From: Candidatus Cloacimonadota bacterium
GTDB taxonomy: Bacteria; Cloacimonadota; Cloacimonadia; Cloacimonadales; TCS61
Direction: 5' to 3'
DNA length: 12,407 nt
Assembly (NCBI GenBank): GCA_014382915.1
Contig: JACNIV010000257.1
Coordinates: forward strand, 3,233-15,639
Shown here: positions 1-6,408 of the stretch, one piece after another
Layout: every line of letters begins with the position of its first letter
How positions within the stretch are numbered: position 1 is the stretch's first letter
The notes under the pieces: generated by a model
Seen by the model: only the letters and a program-made list of their open reading frames with translations
Told to the model about the DNA's origin: nothing
Databases searched by the model: none
Position numbers and translations under genes: made by a program

Positions 1-182
1 ATTTTTACAGTATTATCACAAGAACCAGAAGCTAAATATCTACCGTCAGGACTGAAAGCTATTGAACTAACAGGACTGCTATGACCTTTTAAAATTTGAA
101 TTACTGCAAATCCTAAATTCTGAGATAATAAAAGTACATTTATGATAAAGAAAAGTAATATGAAGAATATTTTTTTTTTCAT
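1..182 (-). CDS. Exported WD40-repeat protein, N-terminal fragment
   Basis: The reverse strand reads an open frame from ATG at 182-180 to the window edge, 60 codons with no stop. Residues 1-20 ([20 protein letters not shown]) have two to three lysines followed by a long hydrophobic stretch, which is a typical Sec signal peptide or N-terminal anchor. Residues from about 33 read [20 protein letters not shown] followed by GSCDNTVK, the classic WD40 blade pattern (GH, then FSPDG, then LASGS.D.TVK). An AAGGAG ribosome site lies 8 bases before the ATG. WD40 repeats form beta-propellers that act as protein-binding platforms; the export signal places this one in the periplasm or outside the cell. The C-terminal part and any further domains lie beyond base 1, so the number of blades and the specific role cannot be told. 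Confidence 0.85.
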   Translation of the reverse strand, partial: MKKKIFFILLFFIINVLLLSQNLGFAVIQILKGHSSPVSSIAFSPDGRYLASGSCDNTVK

Positions 183-274
183 AATATACTCCTTATTTTT
201 TGGAAAAATTTCATTTTAGAAAAAGTTTTATTCTCTAATTTATGTCAATTGAAAAATTTTATACAATATATTTA

Positions 275-294
275 GGGAAGGCTGAACCTTTCCC
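275..294 (-). terminator. Possible mntP terminator hairpin
   Basis: GGGAAGG (275-281) can pair with CCTTTCCC (287-294), with one bulged base and a five-base loop. It lies 56 bases beyond the mntP stop on the minus strand. The following minus-strand sequence is AT-rich but lacks a clean T-run, so the call is weak. Nothing else is visible between 183 and 349 apart from a TTGACA hexamer at 243-248 on the minus strand that could belong to a promoter of the WD40 gene; no convincing -10 box goes with it. Confidence 0.35.
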
Positions 295-349
295 AAATAC
301 ACTAATTTTTTATTTAATTTTCCATTACATTAGTAAAATTACCTTCAAT

Positions 350-907
350 TTAGATAAGATGTTCGATCAGTATCTTTATACCAATTCCTATTAATATTAT
401 ACCGCCAATGATCTCGATCTTATTTTCAAAAAATGAACCTGTTCTTGCACCAATGTAAACACCGGCAAAAGAGAGAAGGAAGGTAATTACTCCAATTATA
501 ATCACGGGTTCTATTATCGTTACATTTAAGAATGAAAAACTAAGCCCCACTGCCAGTGCATCGATGCTGGTAGCAATTGCCAATATAAACAGGATCATCA
601 GGTTGCGGGGATCGGTCTTCTTTTCTGCTTCTTTCAGAACAGTCGATTCATAGATCATCTTACCACCGATAAATGCCAGCAGCCCAAAAGCAATCCAATG
701 ATCGAAAGCTGCAATATAAGAACTGAAACTGTTGCCTGCCAGCCAACCCAGAAGAGGCATCAATGCCTGAAATCCACCAAAGAAAAATGCTACACGGAAA
801 GCATAACGTAATCGAACTTTTTTTAGTGTAACTCCGCTGGCAATGGATACAGCAAAGGCGTCCATAGCTAATCCCAATGCGATAAAAATAATCGTTATTA
901 AATCCAT
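350..907 (-). CDS. mntP: Manganese efflux pump MntP
   Basis: The 185-residue product has the length and pattern of the MntP (DUF204) family, inner-membrane exporters that remove excess Mn(II). It consists of six hydrophobic segments arranged as two related halves. Each half carries a conserved acidic motif: GLAMDAFAVSIASG with Asp16 in helix 1 and ATSIDALAVGLSFS with Asp116 in helix 4. A hydrophilic loop at about residues 88-102 (STVLKEAEKKTDPRN) separates the halves. The start at 907 is preceded by a weak CGGAG ribosome site. In many bacteria mntP is preceded by a yybP-ykoY manganese riboswitch, but I see no such structure in the roughly 90 bases upstream. The gene is on the same strand as leuS, with over 300 bases and a probable terminator between them, so co-transcription is unlikely. 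Confidence 0.93.
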   Translation of the reverse strand: MDLITIIFIALGLAMDAFAVSIASGVTLKKVRLRYAFRVAFFFGGFQALMPLLGWLAGNSFSSYIAAFDHWIAFGLLAFIGGKMIYESTVLKEAEKKTDPRNLMILFILAIATSIDALAVGLSFSFLNVTIIEPVIIIGVITFLLSFAGVYIGARTGSFFENKIEIIGGIILIGIGIKILIEHLI

Positions 908-992
908 TTAAACTCCGAGAACAAAATTTAGGATAGAAAATAAATAGTAAATGATTTTATCCAAATTTGAATATTTTCGTCAAATAACCAAA

Positions 993-1125
993 AAGGACAG
1001 CTCCAGCCTTCGTACAACTTCGGCTTGGCAAGCAATAACTGTCCTTACAATTTATCTTTCTACGTTCTCGACTCATACTCTCCGGTAACTGCCGGATCGT
1101 TACGAGTCAAGTCCGCAATTGTAAG
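993..1125. repeat. Composite multi-hairpin repeat element
   Basis: In the 314-base gap between mntP and leuS, AAGGACAG (993-1000) pairs with CTGTCCTT (1039-1046). The overlapping CTTACAATT (1044-1052) is a perfect reverse complement of AATTGTAAG (1117-1125). Inside the second pair, GACTC (1070-1074) faces GAGTC (1104-1108) and TCCGG (1081-1085) faces CCGGA (1092-1096). The right part (about 1098-1127, starting CGTTACG) resembles 11039-11068 near the other end of the window, with roughly 21 of 30 positions equal by eye. It is probably a dispersed, structure-forming repeat. No gene is supported here; the plus-strand open frame from 1144 is the antisense shadow of leuS. Confidence 0.5.
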
Positions 1126-1151
1126 AATTCTTGCGAAGATTAAATGTTAAC

Positions 1152-1177
1152 AAAAAGGGCGATTCGTGAATCGCGCC
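1152..1177 (-). terminator. Probable rho-independent terminator of leuS
   Basis: Read on the minus strand, GGCGCGATT, a CACG loop and AATCGCCC form a strong stem with one bulge, followed directly by TTTTTG (complement of the A-run at 1152-1156). It lies 45 bases past the leuS stop, the right place and orientation for an intrinsic terminator. The palindrome may itself be a copy of a dispersed repeat that serves as terminator. Confidence 0.6.
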
Positions 1178-1221
1178 TACATATAAATTTGCTAATTGCT
1201 AACAGACTAATGGCTAACCAG

Positions 1222-3708
1222 CTACTTAGCTACAATGCTCACCAGTTTCTTGGGCACTACAATTATCTTTTTAACTTCTTTTCCTTCCAGGTGCTTTTTC
1301 ACGTTCTCAATTTCCAGTGCCAGTTTTTTAATCTCTTCCTGAGAAGTATCTACCGGGACTTCCAATTTTCCACGAATTTTTCCCATGATCTGAACAACAT
1401 AAGTAATTTCATCTTTAAACAGATATTCAGGATTATATTCTGGAATTCCAAATTCATGAACCAGATTTTCTTTTCCGATCAACTTCCACAATTCTTCCGA
1501 AATATGAGGTGCGAAGAAATAGAGCAACCTGGGAATAAAAGCGCAAGCTTCAGCATAAACTGCTTTGTCCGTATCATTCAATTTTTCAGGTTCAGTAATT
1601 CCATAAATGTTATTCAGATGCTCCATAATGGCAGCGATAGCCGTGTTGAACTGCATCCTGTTTTCAATATCATCCAGCACCTTCTTGATAGTGTGATGCG
1701 TGCTGTATCTGAGCTCTTTAATTTCTGAAGAAATACTTTGTGTTCCTTCGCGTTCCTTCGTGGCCACATTTTCCTTTATCAATTCCAGGTTTTCTTCAAA
1801 CAATCTCCACACACGATTCAGGAAACGAAATGCTCCTTTCACGCCTTCATCGCTCCATTCCACATCCTTTTCGGGAGGTGAAGCGAACAGCATGAAAACT
1901 CTCACGGTATCAGCGCCATAACGGTCTATGATATATTGCGGATCGATTGTATTTCCTTTTGATTTGCTCATCTTGGCACCGTCTTTGATAACCATTCCCT
2001 GCGTAAGCAAGCGGGCAAACGGTTCATCAGAACTTACCATCCCGATATCACGCATGAATTTGTGAAAGAACCGCGCATACATCAGGTGCATCACAGCATG
2101 CTCGATGCCTCCGATGTATTGATCTACCGGCAGCCAGTAATCTGCTTTTTTTTTATCGAATGGGACTTTATCGTTTTTCGCATCGGCATAGCGGGCAAAA
2201 TACCAGGAACTATCCACAAAAGTATCCATGGTATCTGTTTCTCTTGTAGCACCACCACCACATTCAGGACAGGTCGTATTCATCCATTCTTTGGCAGAAA
2301 GCAGAGGATTCTGCGTTGTTTTGCCCAGTTGGACATCTTCCGGCAGTTTCACAGGCAAGTCTTCATCGGGAACAAGCACAGTTCCGCAATGTTCACAATA
2401 TACGATTGGGATCGGAGTTCCCCAATATCTTTGACGTGAGATCCCCCAATCTCTTAATTTATATGTTATTGTGTGTTTTCCGGTTTTCTGCTCGGTCATC
2501 CAGTCAGTGATAGCTTTTTGTGAAGCAACACTTTCCATTCCATCAAATTGAGCGGAATTAACCAGTATTCCGGGTTCGATATATGCTTCGGTCATTTCTT
2601 CCAGAATCAAACTTTTTTCAGAATTCTGGATAACGATCTTTATTGGGATTTCATATTTTTTAGCAAATTCAAAATCCCTCTGATCATGAGCGGGAACAGC
2701 CATCACAGCACCGGTTCCGTAATCCATCAACACATAGTTCGTAACCCATATCTGGACTTTTTCACCATTAACAGGATTAAGCGCATATCTGCCGGTGAAT
2801 ATTCCTTCTTTAGTAGTATCTTCTGAAGTTCTGGTAATTTTATCCTCATTCATAACCTTTTCACAGAATTTCGTTAATTTGGAATCTTCCGGTTCATCTT
2901 CCAGCCATTTTATCATCAGAGGATGTTCAGGTGGAAGTGCCATAAAAGTGCATCCGAAAATCGTATCGGGTCGTGTAGTAAAGACCTTGATGATATCATC
3001 GGAATCTTTTAGTTTGAACCACATTTCTGTTCCAAAACTTTTCCCGATCCAGTTCGTCTGCATGGTTTTCACACGCTCGGGCCAATTTATAACTTTGGAA
3101 AAATCCAGCAGTTCTTCAGCATATTCCGTTATTTTGAAAAACCACTGTTCCAATTCTTTTTGACGAACAACCGTCTCACAACGCCAACATTTTCCATCCT
3201 CTACCTGCTCATTTGCCAGCACGGTCTGACAGTCATCACACCAGTTCACAAAAGATTTTTTTTTATAAACCAGCCCTTTTTCATACATTCTCTTGAAAAG
3301 CCATTGTCCCCACCTGTAATAATCCGAATGGCAGGTACTTACTTCACGTTCCCAATCTAAACCGAAGCCAATAGCATCAAACTGATTCCGCATAATATCG
3401 ATATTCTCGTCCGTTGTTACCCTGGGATGAGAGTTATTCTCTATTGCACAATTTTCCGCGGGCAGTCCGAACGAATCATAACCCATCGGCTGCATCACAT
3501 TGTAGCCCTGCATTATCTTGTAACGCGAGATAGCATCTGCGATGGAATAATTGGAAACATGCCCCATGTGCAGCGCTCCAGAGGGATATGGGAACATGGA
3601 AAGAACATAATATTTGGGCTTTTTAGAAAAATCTTCGGCATCGAATATTTTCTTCTCTGCCCAGATCTTTTGCCACTTTTTTTCTATTTTTTCAAAAGGA
3701 TATTCCAT
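1222..3708 (-). CDS. leuS: Leucyl-tRNA synthetase
   Basis: Cytoplasmic class I aminoacyl-tRNA synthetase that charges tRNA-Leu with leucine. Numbering from the upstream ATG at 3714: the HIGH motif is HMGH at 49-52 within PYPSGALHMGH; a zinc-ribbon-like CDDC...CWRC lies at 159-179; the CP1 editing domain follows, with TTRPDTIFG at 246-254 and GTGAVMAVPAHD at 333-344; a second Cys cluster lies at 440-486 (CEHC...CPEC); KMSKS is at 581-585; the anticodon-binding and C-terminal domains complete the chain. Total length is close to the usual 800-870 residues. I place the start at the second Met (ATG 3708-3706), because AGGAG at 3716-3720 is 7 bases from it but only one base from the first ATG. Residues 649-660, in the variable linker after the catalytic core, are encoded by repeat-like DNA. 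It is probably transcribed alone. Confidence 0.97.
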   Translation of the reverse strand: MEYPFEKIEKKWQKIWAEKKIFDAEDFSKKPKYYVLSMFPYPSGALHMGHVSNYSIADAISRYKIMQGYNVMQPMGYDSFGLPAENCAIENNSHPRVTTDENIDIMRNQFDAIGFGLDWEREVSTCHSDYYRWGQWLFKRMYEKGLVYKKKSFVNWCDDCQTVLANEQVEDGKCWRCETVVRQKELEQWFFKITEYAEELLDFSKVINWPERVKTMQTNWIGKSFGTEMWFKLKDSDDIIKVFTTRPDTIFGCTFMALPPEHPLMIKWLEDEPEDSKLTKFCEKVMNEDKITRTSEDTTKEGIFTGRYALNPVNGEKVQIWVTNYVLMDYGTGAVMAVPAHDQRDFEFAKKYEIPIKIVIQNSEKSLILEEMTEAYIEPGILVNSAQFDGMESVASQKAITDWMTEQKTGKHTITYKLRDWGISRQRYWGTPIPIVYCEHCGTVLVPDEDLPVKLPEDVQLGKTTQNPLLSAKEWMNTTCPECGGGATRETDTMDTFVDSSWYFARYADAKNDKVPFDKKKADYWLPVDQYIGGIEHAVMHLMYARFFHKFMRDIGMVSSDEPFARLLTQGMVIKDGAKMSKSKGNTIDPQYIIDRYGADTVRVFMLFASPPEKDVEWSDEGVKGAFRFLNRVWRLFEENLELIKENVATKEREGTQSISSEIKELRYSTHHTIKKVLDDIENRMQFNTAIAAIMEHLNNIYGITEPEKLNDTDKAVYAEACAFIPRLLYFFAPHISEELWKLIGKENLVHEFGIPEYNPEYLFKDEITYVVQIMGKIRGKLEVPVDTSQEEIKKLALEIENVKKHLEGKEVKKIIVVPKKLVSIVAK
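1737..1767 (-). repeat. Repeat-like DNA in frame within leuS
   Basis: On the minus strand this stretch reads GTGGCCACGAAGGAACGCGA followed by AGGAACACAA, encoding VATKEREGTQ. GAAGGAACGC and GAAGGAACAC form an imperfect tandem. The composition (GGCCACGAAGG..CGCGAAGG) differs from the flanking codons and recalls short intergenic repeats common in many bacterial genomes. Aligned from memory with E. coli LeuRS, the linker between the conserved RVW segment and the HxTI segment is about five residues longer here, which fits a small in-frame insertion. Confidence 0.45.
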
Positions 3709-3715
3709 AAACATA

Positions 3716-3720
3716 CTCCT
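3716..3720 (-). promoter_or_regulatory. leuS ribosome-binding site that decides the start
   Basis: AGGAG on the minus strand lies 7 bases upstream of the ATG at 3708-3706 and only 1 base upstream of the in-frame ATG at 3714. Normal spacing therefore favours the shorter protein, beginning MEYPFEK. Confidence 0.7.
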
Positions 3721-3760
3721 GTTGTGATATTTTTCTGCTTTGATATGAAAAACAATTTGT

Positions 3761-3785
3761 TTTTATCCCCGAAAGGGGAGTAAAA
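3761..3785. repeat. CCCC-GAAA-GGGG palindromic repeat upstream of leuS
   Basis: TTTTATCCCC (3761-3770), loop GAAA, GGGG, AG and TAAAA form a hairpin. The pattern TTTTATCCCC...GGGGA...AAAAGG also occurs twice, on the minus strand, inside alr (9539-9602), so this looks like an intergenic member of the same family. It lies about 50 bases before leuS and may affect its leader. I see no gene elsewhere in 3715-3986. Confidence 0.55.
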
Positions 3786-3986
3786 GGATATGATCAGAGA
3801 AAACCAATTGTTCTTGTCTTTTCCATTCGTATGAAGAATTTTTCTTTGTCATCATAATTTCCTTTCCCTAAATTCTATTGCCAGTTTTGAAAGGAAACTT
3901 TTTTGGTCAAATGTTTTTTGAACCAAGAAAAAACTTGTTTAAATTATTTAAGTTCTAAAATTTGGATATATTAAATAGGAGGAAAG

Positions 3987-4193
3987 ATGAAAATTATTTC
4001 TTTTTTTAATCAAAGATTGAAGTCATTCACAATCTGGGATATTAAGTTAGCCCAACTGGCAGCTATGTTCGTTCTGATCATATTGATCAGGTTTATTCCA
4101 CAGATAATTACTTTAAATATCTGGTGGTATATAGCAGGTTGCATCCTGTCTGCGATTCGTCCTATGTATGTTATGTTCCTGAAAAAAAATTAG
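3987..4193 (+). CDS. Small two-helix membrane protein, unknown function
   Basis: This 68-residue open frame is preceded by a perfect AGGAGG (3977-3982) four bases before the ATG, which is strong evidence that it is translated. The protein has a polar, basic N-terminus (MKIISFFNQRLKSFTIWDIK), a hydrophobic segment at about residues 21-42 (LAQLAAMFVLIILIRFIPQI), a second at about 45-60 (IWWYIAGCILSAI), and a Lys-Lys-Asn end. It is predicted to be an inner-membrane hairpin, with the topology of the ends uncertain. I recognise no named family, and no toxin or leader-peptide hallmark is clear. It is followed by the hairpin cluster and the transposase gene in the same direction, 160 bases downstream, without evidence of a shared role. 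A weak promoter-like pair lies at 3935-3961. Confidence 0.75.
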   Translation: MKIISFFNQRLKSFTIWDIKLAQLAAMFVLIILIRFIPQIITLNIWWYIAGCILSAIRPMYVMFLKKN

Positions 4194-4212
4194 GAACGGT
4201 AAGATTTTTTAA

Positions 4213-4241
4213 CATGTTCACAAGTTGCACTTGTGAACATG
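4213..4241. repeat. Hairpin 1 of the transposase-associated set
   Basis: CATGTTCACAAGT (4213-4225), loop TGC, ACTTGTGAACATG (4229-4241): a perfect 13-bp stem with a three-base loop. It shares the AAGT-NNN-ACTT core with the other hairpins around the transposase gene. Confidence 0.85.
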
Positions 4242-4249
4242 ATTTATTG

Positions 4250-4264
4250 GGAAGTTATACTTCC
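4250..4264. repeat. Hairpin 2 of the set
   Basis: GGAAGT, loop TAT, ACTTCC. A shorter 6-bp stem that keeps the AAGT-NNN-ACTT core and the three-base loop. Confidence 0.6.
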
Positions 4265-4292
4265 GGAAAACATTATAAAGTATATTGTCGCT

Positions 4293-4317
4293 TGTTCACA
4301 AGTTGTACTTGTGAACA
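4293..4317. repeat. Hairpin 3 of the set
   Basis: TGTTCACAAGT (4293-4303), loop TGT, ACTTGTGAACA (4307-4317). The 11-bp stem is identical to the inner stem of hairpin 1 and differs only in the loop. Together they look like two copies of one REP-type unit placed just before the transposase gene. Confidence 0.85.
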
Positions 4318-4328
4318 CACTTGAATTT

Positions 4329-4341
4329 GAAGCTGAGCTTC
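4329..4341 (+). repeat. Hairpin 4 beside the transposase ribosome site
   Basis: GAAGC, loop TGA, GCTTC. This small three-base-loop hairpin ends three bases before the GGAG ribosome site at 4344-4347, so in the transcript it could modulate translation of the transposase. Its stem is short and chance occurrence is possible. Confidence 0.4.
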
Positions 4342-4343
4342 CT

Positions 4344-4347
4344 GGAG
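4344..4347 (+). promoter_or_regulatory. Transposase ribosome-binding site
   Basis: GGAG six bases before ATG 4354. It fixes the start over the alternative TTG at 4321. Confidence 0.6.
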
Positions 4348-4353
4348 AATAAT

Positions 4354-4893
4354 ATGAAAAGCAGATACAAAGTGGTTGATCCTGAAGGTGTATATTTTGT
4401 ATCATCAACAATTGTTGAATGGATTCCTGTTTTTATATCCGAATCATTGTTTGATATCATTATTAATTCTTTGAATTTCTGCAAGAAAGAAAAGGATTTG
4501 AAAATTTATGCTTATGTTATAATGCCAGAACATCTTCATATGATAGTATCTTCATGTAAACTGATTGAAATAATGAAATCATTTAAAAGGCACACTGCAA
4601 AAGCAATCCTCGAATATTATAAAACTACAAAAAAATATCAAATTCTTAATCAATTTTATTTTTATAAGAAAAGAAACAAAATTGAAAGCAATTATCAAGT
4701 TTGGCAGGAAGGATTTCACCCACAATTAATGAGTTCAATTGATATGATAGATCAGAAAATACAGTATATACATCTTAATCCTGTGAGAAAGGGATTTGTC
4801 AATAAGCCGGAAGATTGGAAATACAGTTCCGCATGTAATGTGGATTTTGATGGGAATGAGATTATTAAATTAGATAATTTGGATTTTGTATAA
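4354..4893 (+). CDS. REP-associated tyrosine transposase (RAYT, Y1_Tnp family)
   Basis: The 179-residue product matches the Y1/HUH transposase fold related to IS200 TnpA. The HUH pair lies in YVIMPEHLHMIV (His60 and His62), and the C-terminal YIHLNPVRKGFVNKPEDWKY (138-157) is the hallmark of the REP-associated branch; its Tyr138 is my candidate nucleophile, though I cannot verify it. WQEGFHPQLM (117-126) is another typical segment. I chose ATG 4354 because GGAG at 4344-4347 is six bases upstream; a longer TTG-initiated frame from 4321 would pass through hairpin 4 and lacks a ribosome site. RAYTs are usually single-copy, not classical insertion sequences, and are thought to mobilise short palindromic REP sequences, recognising and nicking them as single strands. 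Here hairpins lie on both sides (4213-4317 and 4915-4939), the expected arrangement. No inactivating lesion is seen. Confidence 0.9.
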   Translation: MKSRYKVVDPEGVYFVSSTIVEWIPVFISESLFDIIINSLNFCKKEKDLKIYAYVIMPEHLHMIVSSCKLIEIMKSFKRHTAKAILEYYKTTKKYQILNQFYFYKKRNKIESNYQVWQEGFHPQLMSSIDMIDQKIQYIHLNPVRKGFVNKPEDWKYSSACNVDFDGNEIIKLDNLDFV

Positions 4894-4914
4894 GTGAAAC
4901 TTATCGTTCAATTG

Positions 4915-4939
4915 CGTTTACAAGTGCAACTTGTAAACG
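4915..4939. repeat. Hairpin 5 of the set, downstream of the transposase
   Basis: CGTTTACAAGT (4915-4925), loop GCA, ACTTGTAAACG (4929-4939): a perfect 11-bp stem with a three-base loop. It shares the ACAAGT-NNN-ACTTGT core with hairpins 1 and 3, and A/T changes occur on both sides of the stem, so pairing has been kept. It lies between the transposase stop and the flavoprotein start. Confidence 0.85.
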
Positions 4940-4948
4940 AGAGAAATG

Positions 4949-4953
4949 AAGGG
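4949..4953 (+). promoter_or_regulatory. Flavoprotein ribosome-binding site that decides the start
   Basis: AAGGG is 8 bases before ATG 4962 but only 2 bases before the in-frame ATG 4956. The later start gives MYDVIVIGGG, the usual beginning of this family. Confidence 0.6.
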
Positions 4954-4961
4954 ATATGAGA

Positions 4962-6299
4962 ATGTATGATGTAATAGTGATCGGAGGAGGAGCTGCCGGG
5001 CTGATGGCTGCGGGAACAGCAGTAAAACACGGTAGGAAAACTCTTCTCATTGAAAAGAATCCTGTATTGGGAAAGAAACTTCTGATCACAGGAAAAGGAC
5101 GCTGCAACCTTACTAACTACTGCGATGTTCCCGAACTGATAGAAAATATTCCCAGGAATGGTAAATTCCTCATAAATGCCTTTCACAGGTTTTCCAGTGA
5201 AGATACTGTTTCTTTCTTTAACGATCTGGGATTGGCAACAAAGATCGAACGTGGCAACAGGGTTTTTCCTGCCAGTGATAAAGCTAAAGACGTTGTAGAA
5301 AGAATGATCAAATATACTATTGGGAATGGGGTGGAAGTGATCCACAATGCAGCCCGTGAAATAATGAAATTTGGAAACTTGTTTGCAGTTAAATTGATAA
5401 ACGACGACGTGCTTCGCAGTGAGAAGATCATCATTGCAACAGGTGGTAAATCGTATCCCGGAACAGGTTCCACGGGGGACGGATATAAGTTTGCACGTCA
5501 ATTGGGTCACAAAACTACCAGATTTAAACCTTCACTGGTTCCTATTGAAGCGAATGAGTTCCTGAAACCTTGCGAATGGTTGAAGACCTTCGCAATGGTT
5601 GAAGATCAAACCCTACACAATATCCATGAGGATACAACGACCCTTACGGAGGTTTCACAAGCTCAACCATCCGTAAGGTCTTATCATGTAACCGATCTGC
5701 AGGATCTTACCTTGAAAAATGTTGGAATTAGTCTGCTAAATAAAAATGGGAAAAAAGTATATAAAGATTTTGGAGAAATGCTATTCACTCATTTTGGTGT
5801 TTCGGGTCCGGTTATTCTCTCCGCATCTTCACACGTGAAAAAGATCGAAGAGCATACACTTGTTATCGACCTGAAACCTGCTCTCGATGAAGAGAAACTG
5901 GATCTGCGCCTGCAACGCGATTTCAAAGAGAATTCCAATAAAGAATTCCAGAATATTCTAAAAAATCTTTTACCTTCTAAGATGATACCTGTCTTCATTG
6001 AATTAAGCGGTATTCCAGCCAAAAGAAAAGCTCACCAGATAAATCGTGAAGAGCGCAAGCAAATTGGATTCCTGCTAAAAAATCTTACTATTAAGTTGGA
6101 GAAGTTCCGTCCCATAAAAGAAGCGATCATAACTTCCGGTGGGGTAGAAGTGAAGGAAATAAATCCTAAAACCATGGAATCAAAAATTGTATCTGGACTT
6201 TTCTTTGCTGGAGAAGTTATCGATGTGGATGGACACACAGGGGGTTTTAATCTACAGATAGCCTGGAGTACGGGCTTTGTGGCGGGGATGAGTTGTTGA
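4962..6299 (+). CDS. NAD(P)/FAD-dependent oxidoreductase, YhiN/HI0933 (BaiN-like) family
   Basis: The 445-residue flavoprotein starts with the FAD-binding Rossmann motif VIVIGGGAAG (4-13). It then has the family signatures GKKLLITGKGRCNLTN (37-52), ATGGKSYPGTGSTGDGY (159-175), MLFTHFGVSGP (273-283), TSGGV (391-395) and LFFAGEVIDVDGHTGGFN (413-430). Members are annotated as aminoacetone oxidase-like or BaiN-like enzymes; for most the substrate is unknown, and none can be assigned here. Residues about 201-245 are extra: homologues such as B. subtilis have about five residues between the conserved VP..(A/S)xxF segment and LQxLxL, whereas this protein has about 45, encoded by repeat DNA with a large palindrome. 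The last 13 conserved codons (NLQIAWSTGFVAG) are repeated at 7147-7184. The gene is convergent with the SIR2-like gene and alr. Confidence 0.92.
   Translation: MYDVIVIGGGAAGLMAAGTAVKHGRKTLLIEKNPVLGKKLLITGKGRCNLTNYCDVPELIENIPRNGKFLINAFHRFSSEDTVSFFNDLGLATKIERGNRVFPASDKAKDVVERMIKYTIGNGVEVIHNAAREIMKFGNLFAVKLINDDVLRSEKIIIATGGKSYPGTGSTGDGYKFARQLGHKTTRFKPSLVPIEANEFLKPCEWLKTFAMVEDQTLHNIHEDTTTLTEVSQAQPSVRSYHVTDLQDLTLKNVGISLLNKNGKKVYKDFGEMLFTHFGVSGPVILSASSHVKKIEEHTLVIDLKPALDEEKLDLRLQRDFKENSNKEFQNILKNLLPSKMIPVFIELSGIPAKRKAHQINREERKQIGFLLKNLTIKLEKFRPIKEAIITSGGVEVKEINPKTMESKIVSGLFFAGEVIDVDGHTGGFNLQIAWSTGFVAGMSC
5562..5696 (+). repeat. In-frame repeat insertion in the flavoprotein gene
   Basis: Two adjacent 19-base units at 5568-5586 and 5587-5605 (CCTTGCGAATGGTTGAAGA and CCTTCGCAATGGTTGAAGA) match at 16 of 19 positions. 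Downstream, GACCCTTACGGA (5639-5650) pairs with TCCGTAAGGTC (5670-5680) with one bulge, and inside it GGTT (5651-5654) pairs with AACC (5665-5668). The span encodes about 45 residues in the gap where homologues have a short linker, and the reading frame is preserved. It looks like repeat DNA accommodated in a surface loop. Confidence 0.65.
6249..6286 (+). repeat. Flavoprotein tail repeat, copy A (in the gene)
   Basis: These 38 bases encode NLQIAWSTGFVAG in the gene's C-terminus. They recur as a direct repeat at 7147-7184 with two differences (CTA/CTG and ACG/ACT), both silent. The similarity stops abruptly upstream of the copies, where AATCT begins. The two copies bracket the mntA-hepT pair. 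Confidence 0.9.
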
Positions 6300-6310
6300 A
6301 AGTATTTTAA

Positions 6311-6350
6311 CCGCTAAGTTCGCAAAGAACGCGAAGAAAAACGTCGCAAA
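6311..6350 (+). repeat. Repeat-like DNA at the left edge of the mntA-hepT cassette
   Basis: CCGCTAAGTTCGCAAAGAAC followed by GCGAAGAAAAACGTCGCAAA is built of short CGCAAAG/CGCGAAG units, unlike the AT-rich DNA that follows. It resembles in style the GAACGCGAAGG stretch inside leuS. It begins 12 bases after the flavoprotein stop, so it is part of, or sits at the border of, the inserted segment. No gene is seen in 6300-6493. Confidence 0.35.
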
Positions 6351-6408
6351 TGTGGAATTAAATATTAATGTGTAATAGTTTCCCTGAATGAAATATGGAT
6401 TTTTAAAT

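Noticed and set aside
908..990. Manganese riboswitch (yybP-ykoY) upstream of mntP
   Set aside because: I looked for the paired leader expected before mntP and saw only unstructured AT-rich sequence.
1060..1130. tRNA-like structure
   Set aside because: The nested stems do not give a cloverleaf, and there is no T-loop or CCA-ready acceptor.
1144..1728. Plus-strand open frame of 194 codons
   Set aside because: It lies opposite leuS, whose motifs are unmistakable, and its protein is a Phe/Asn-rich antisense shadow without family features.
4124..4324. Plus-strand frame encoding a FTSCTCEH repeat peptide
   Set aside because: The repeated peptide is just the translation of the hairpins 1 and 3 read in frame; it overlaps the membrane-protein gene and lacks a ribosome site.
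4213..4341. Possible CRISPR array
   Set aside because: The repeats are self-complementary hairpins of differing length with irregular spacing of 8-30 bases, and no cas gene is present.
4908..5510. Minus-strand open frame of 200 codons over the flavoprotein start
   Set aside because: The opposite strand encodes the FAD-binding motifs and has the ribosome site; the antisense product is Cys/Ser-rich with no recognisable pattern.
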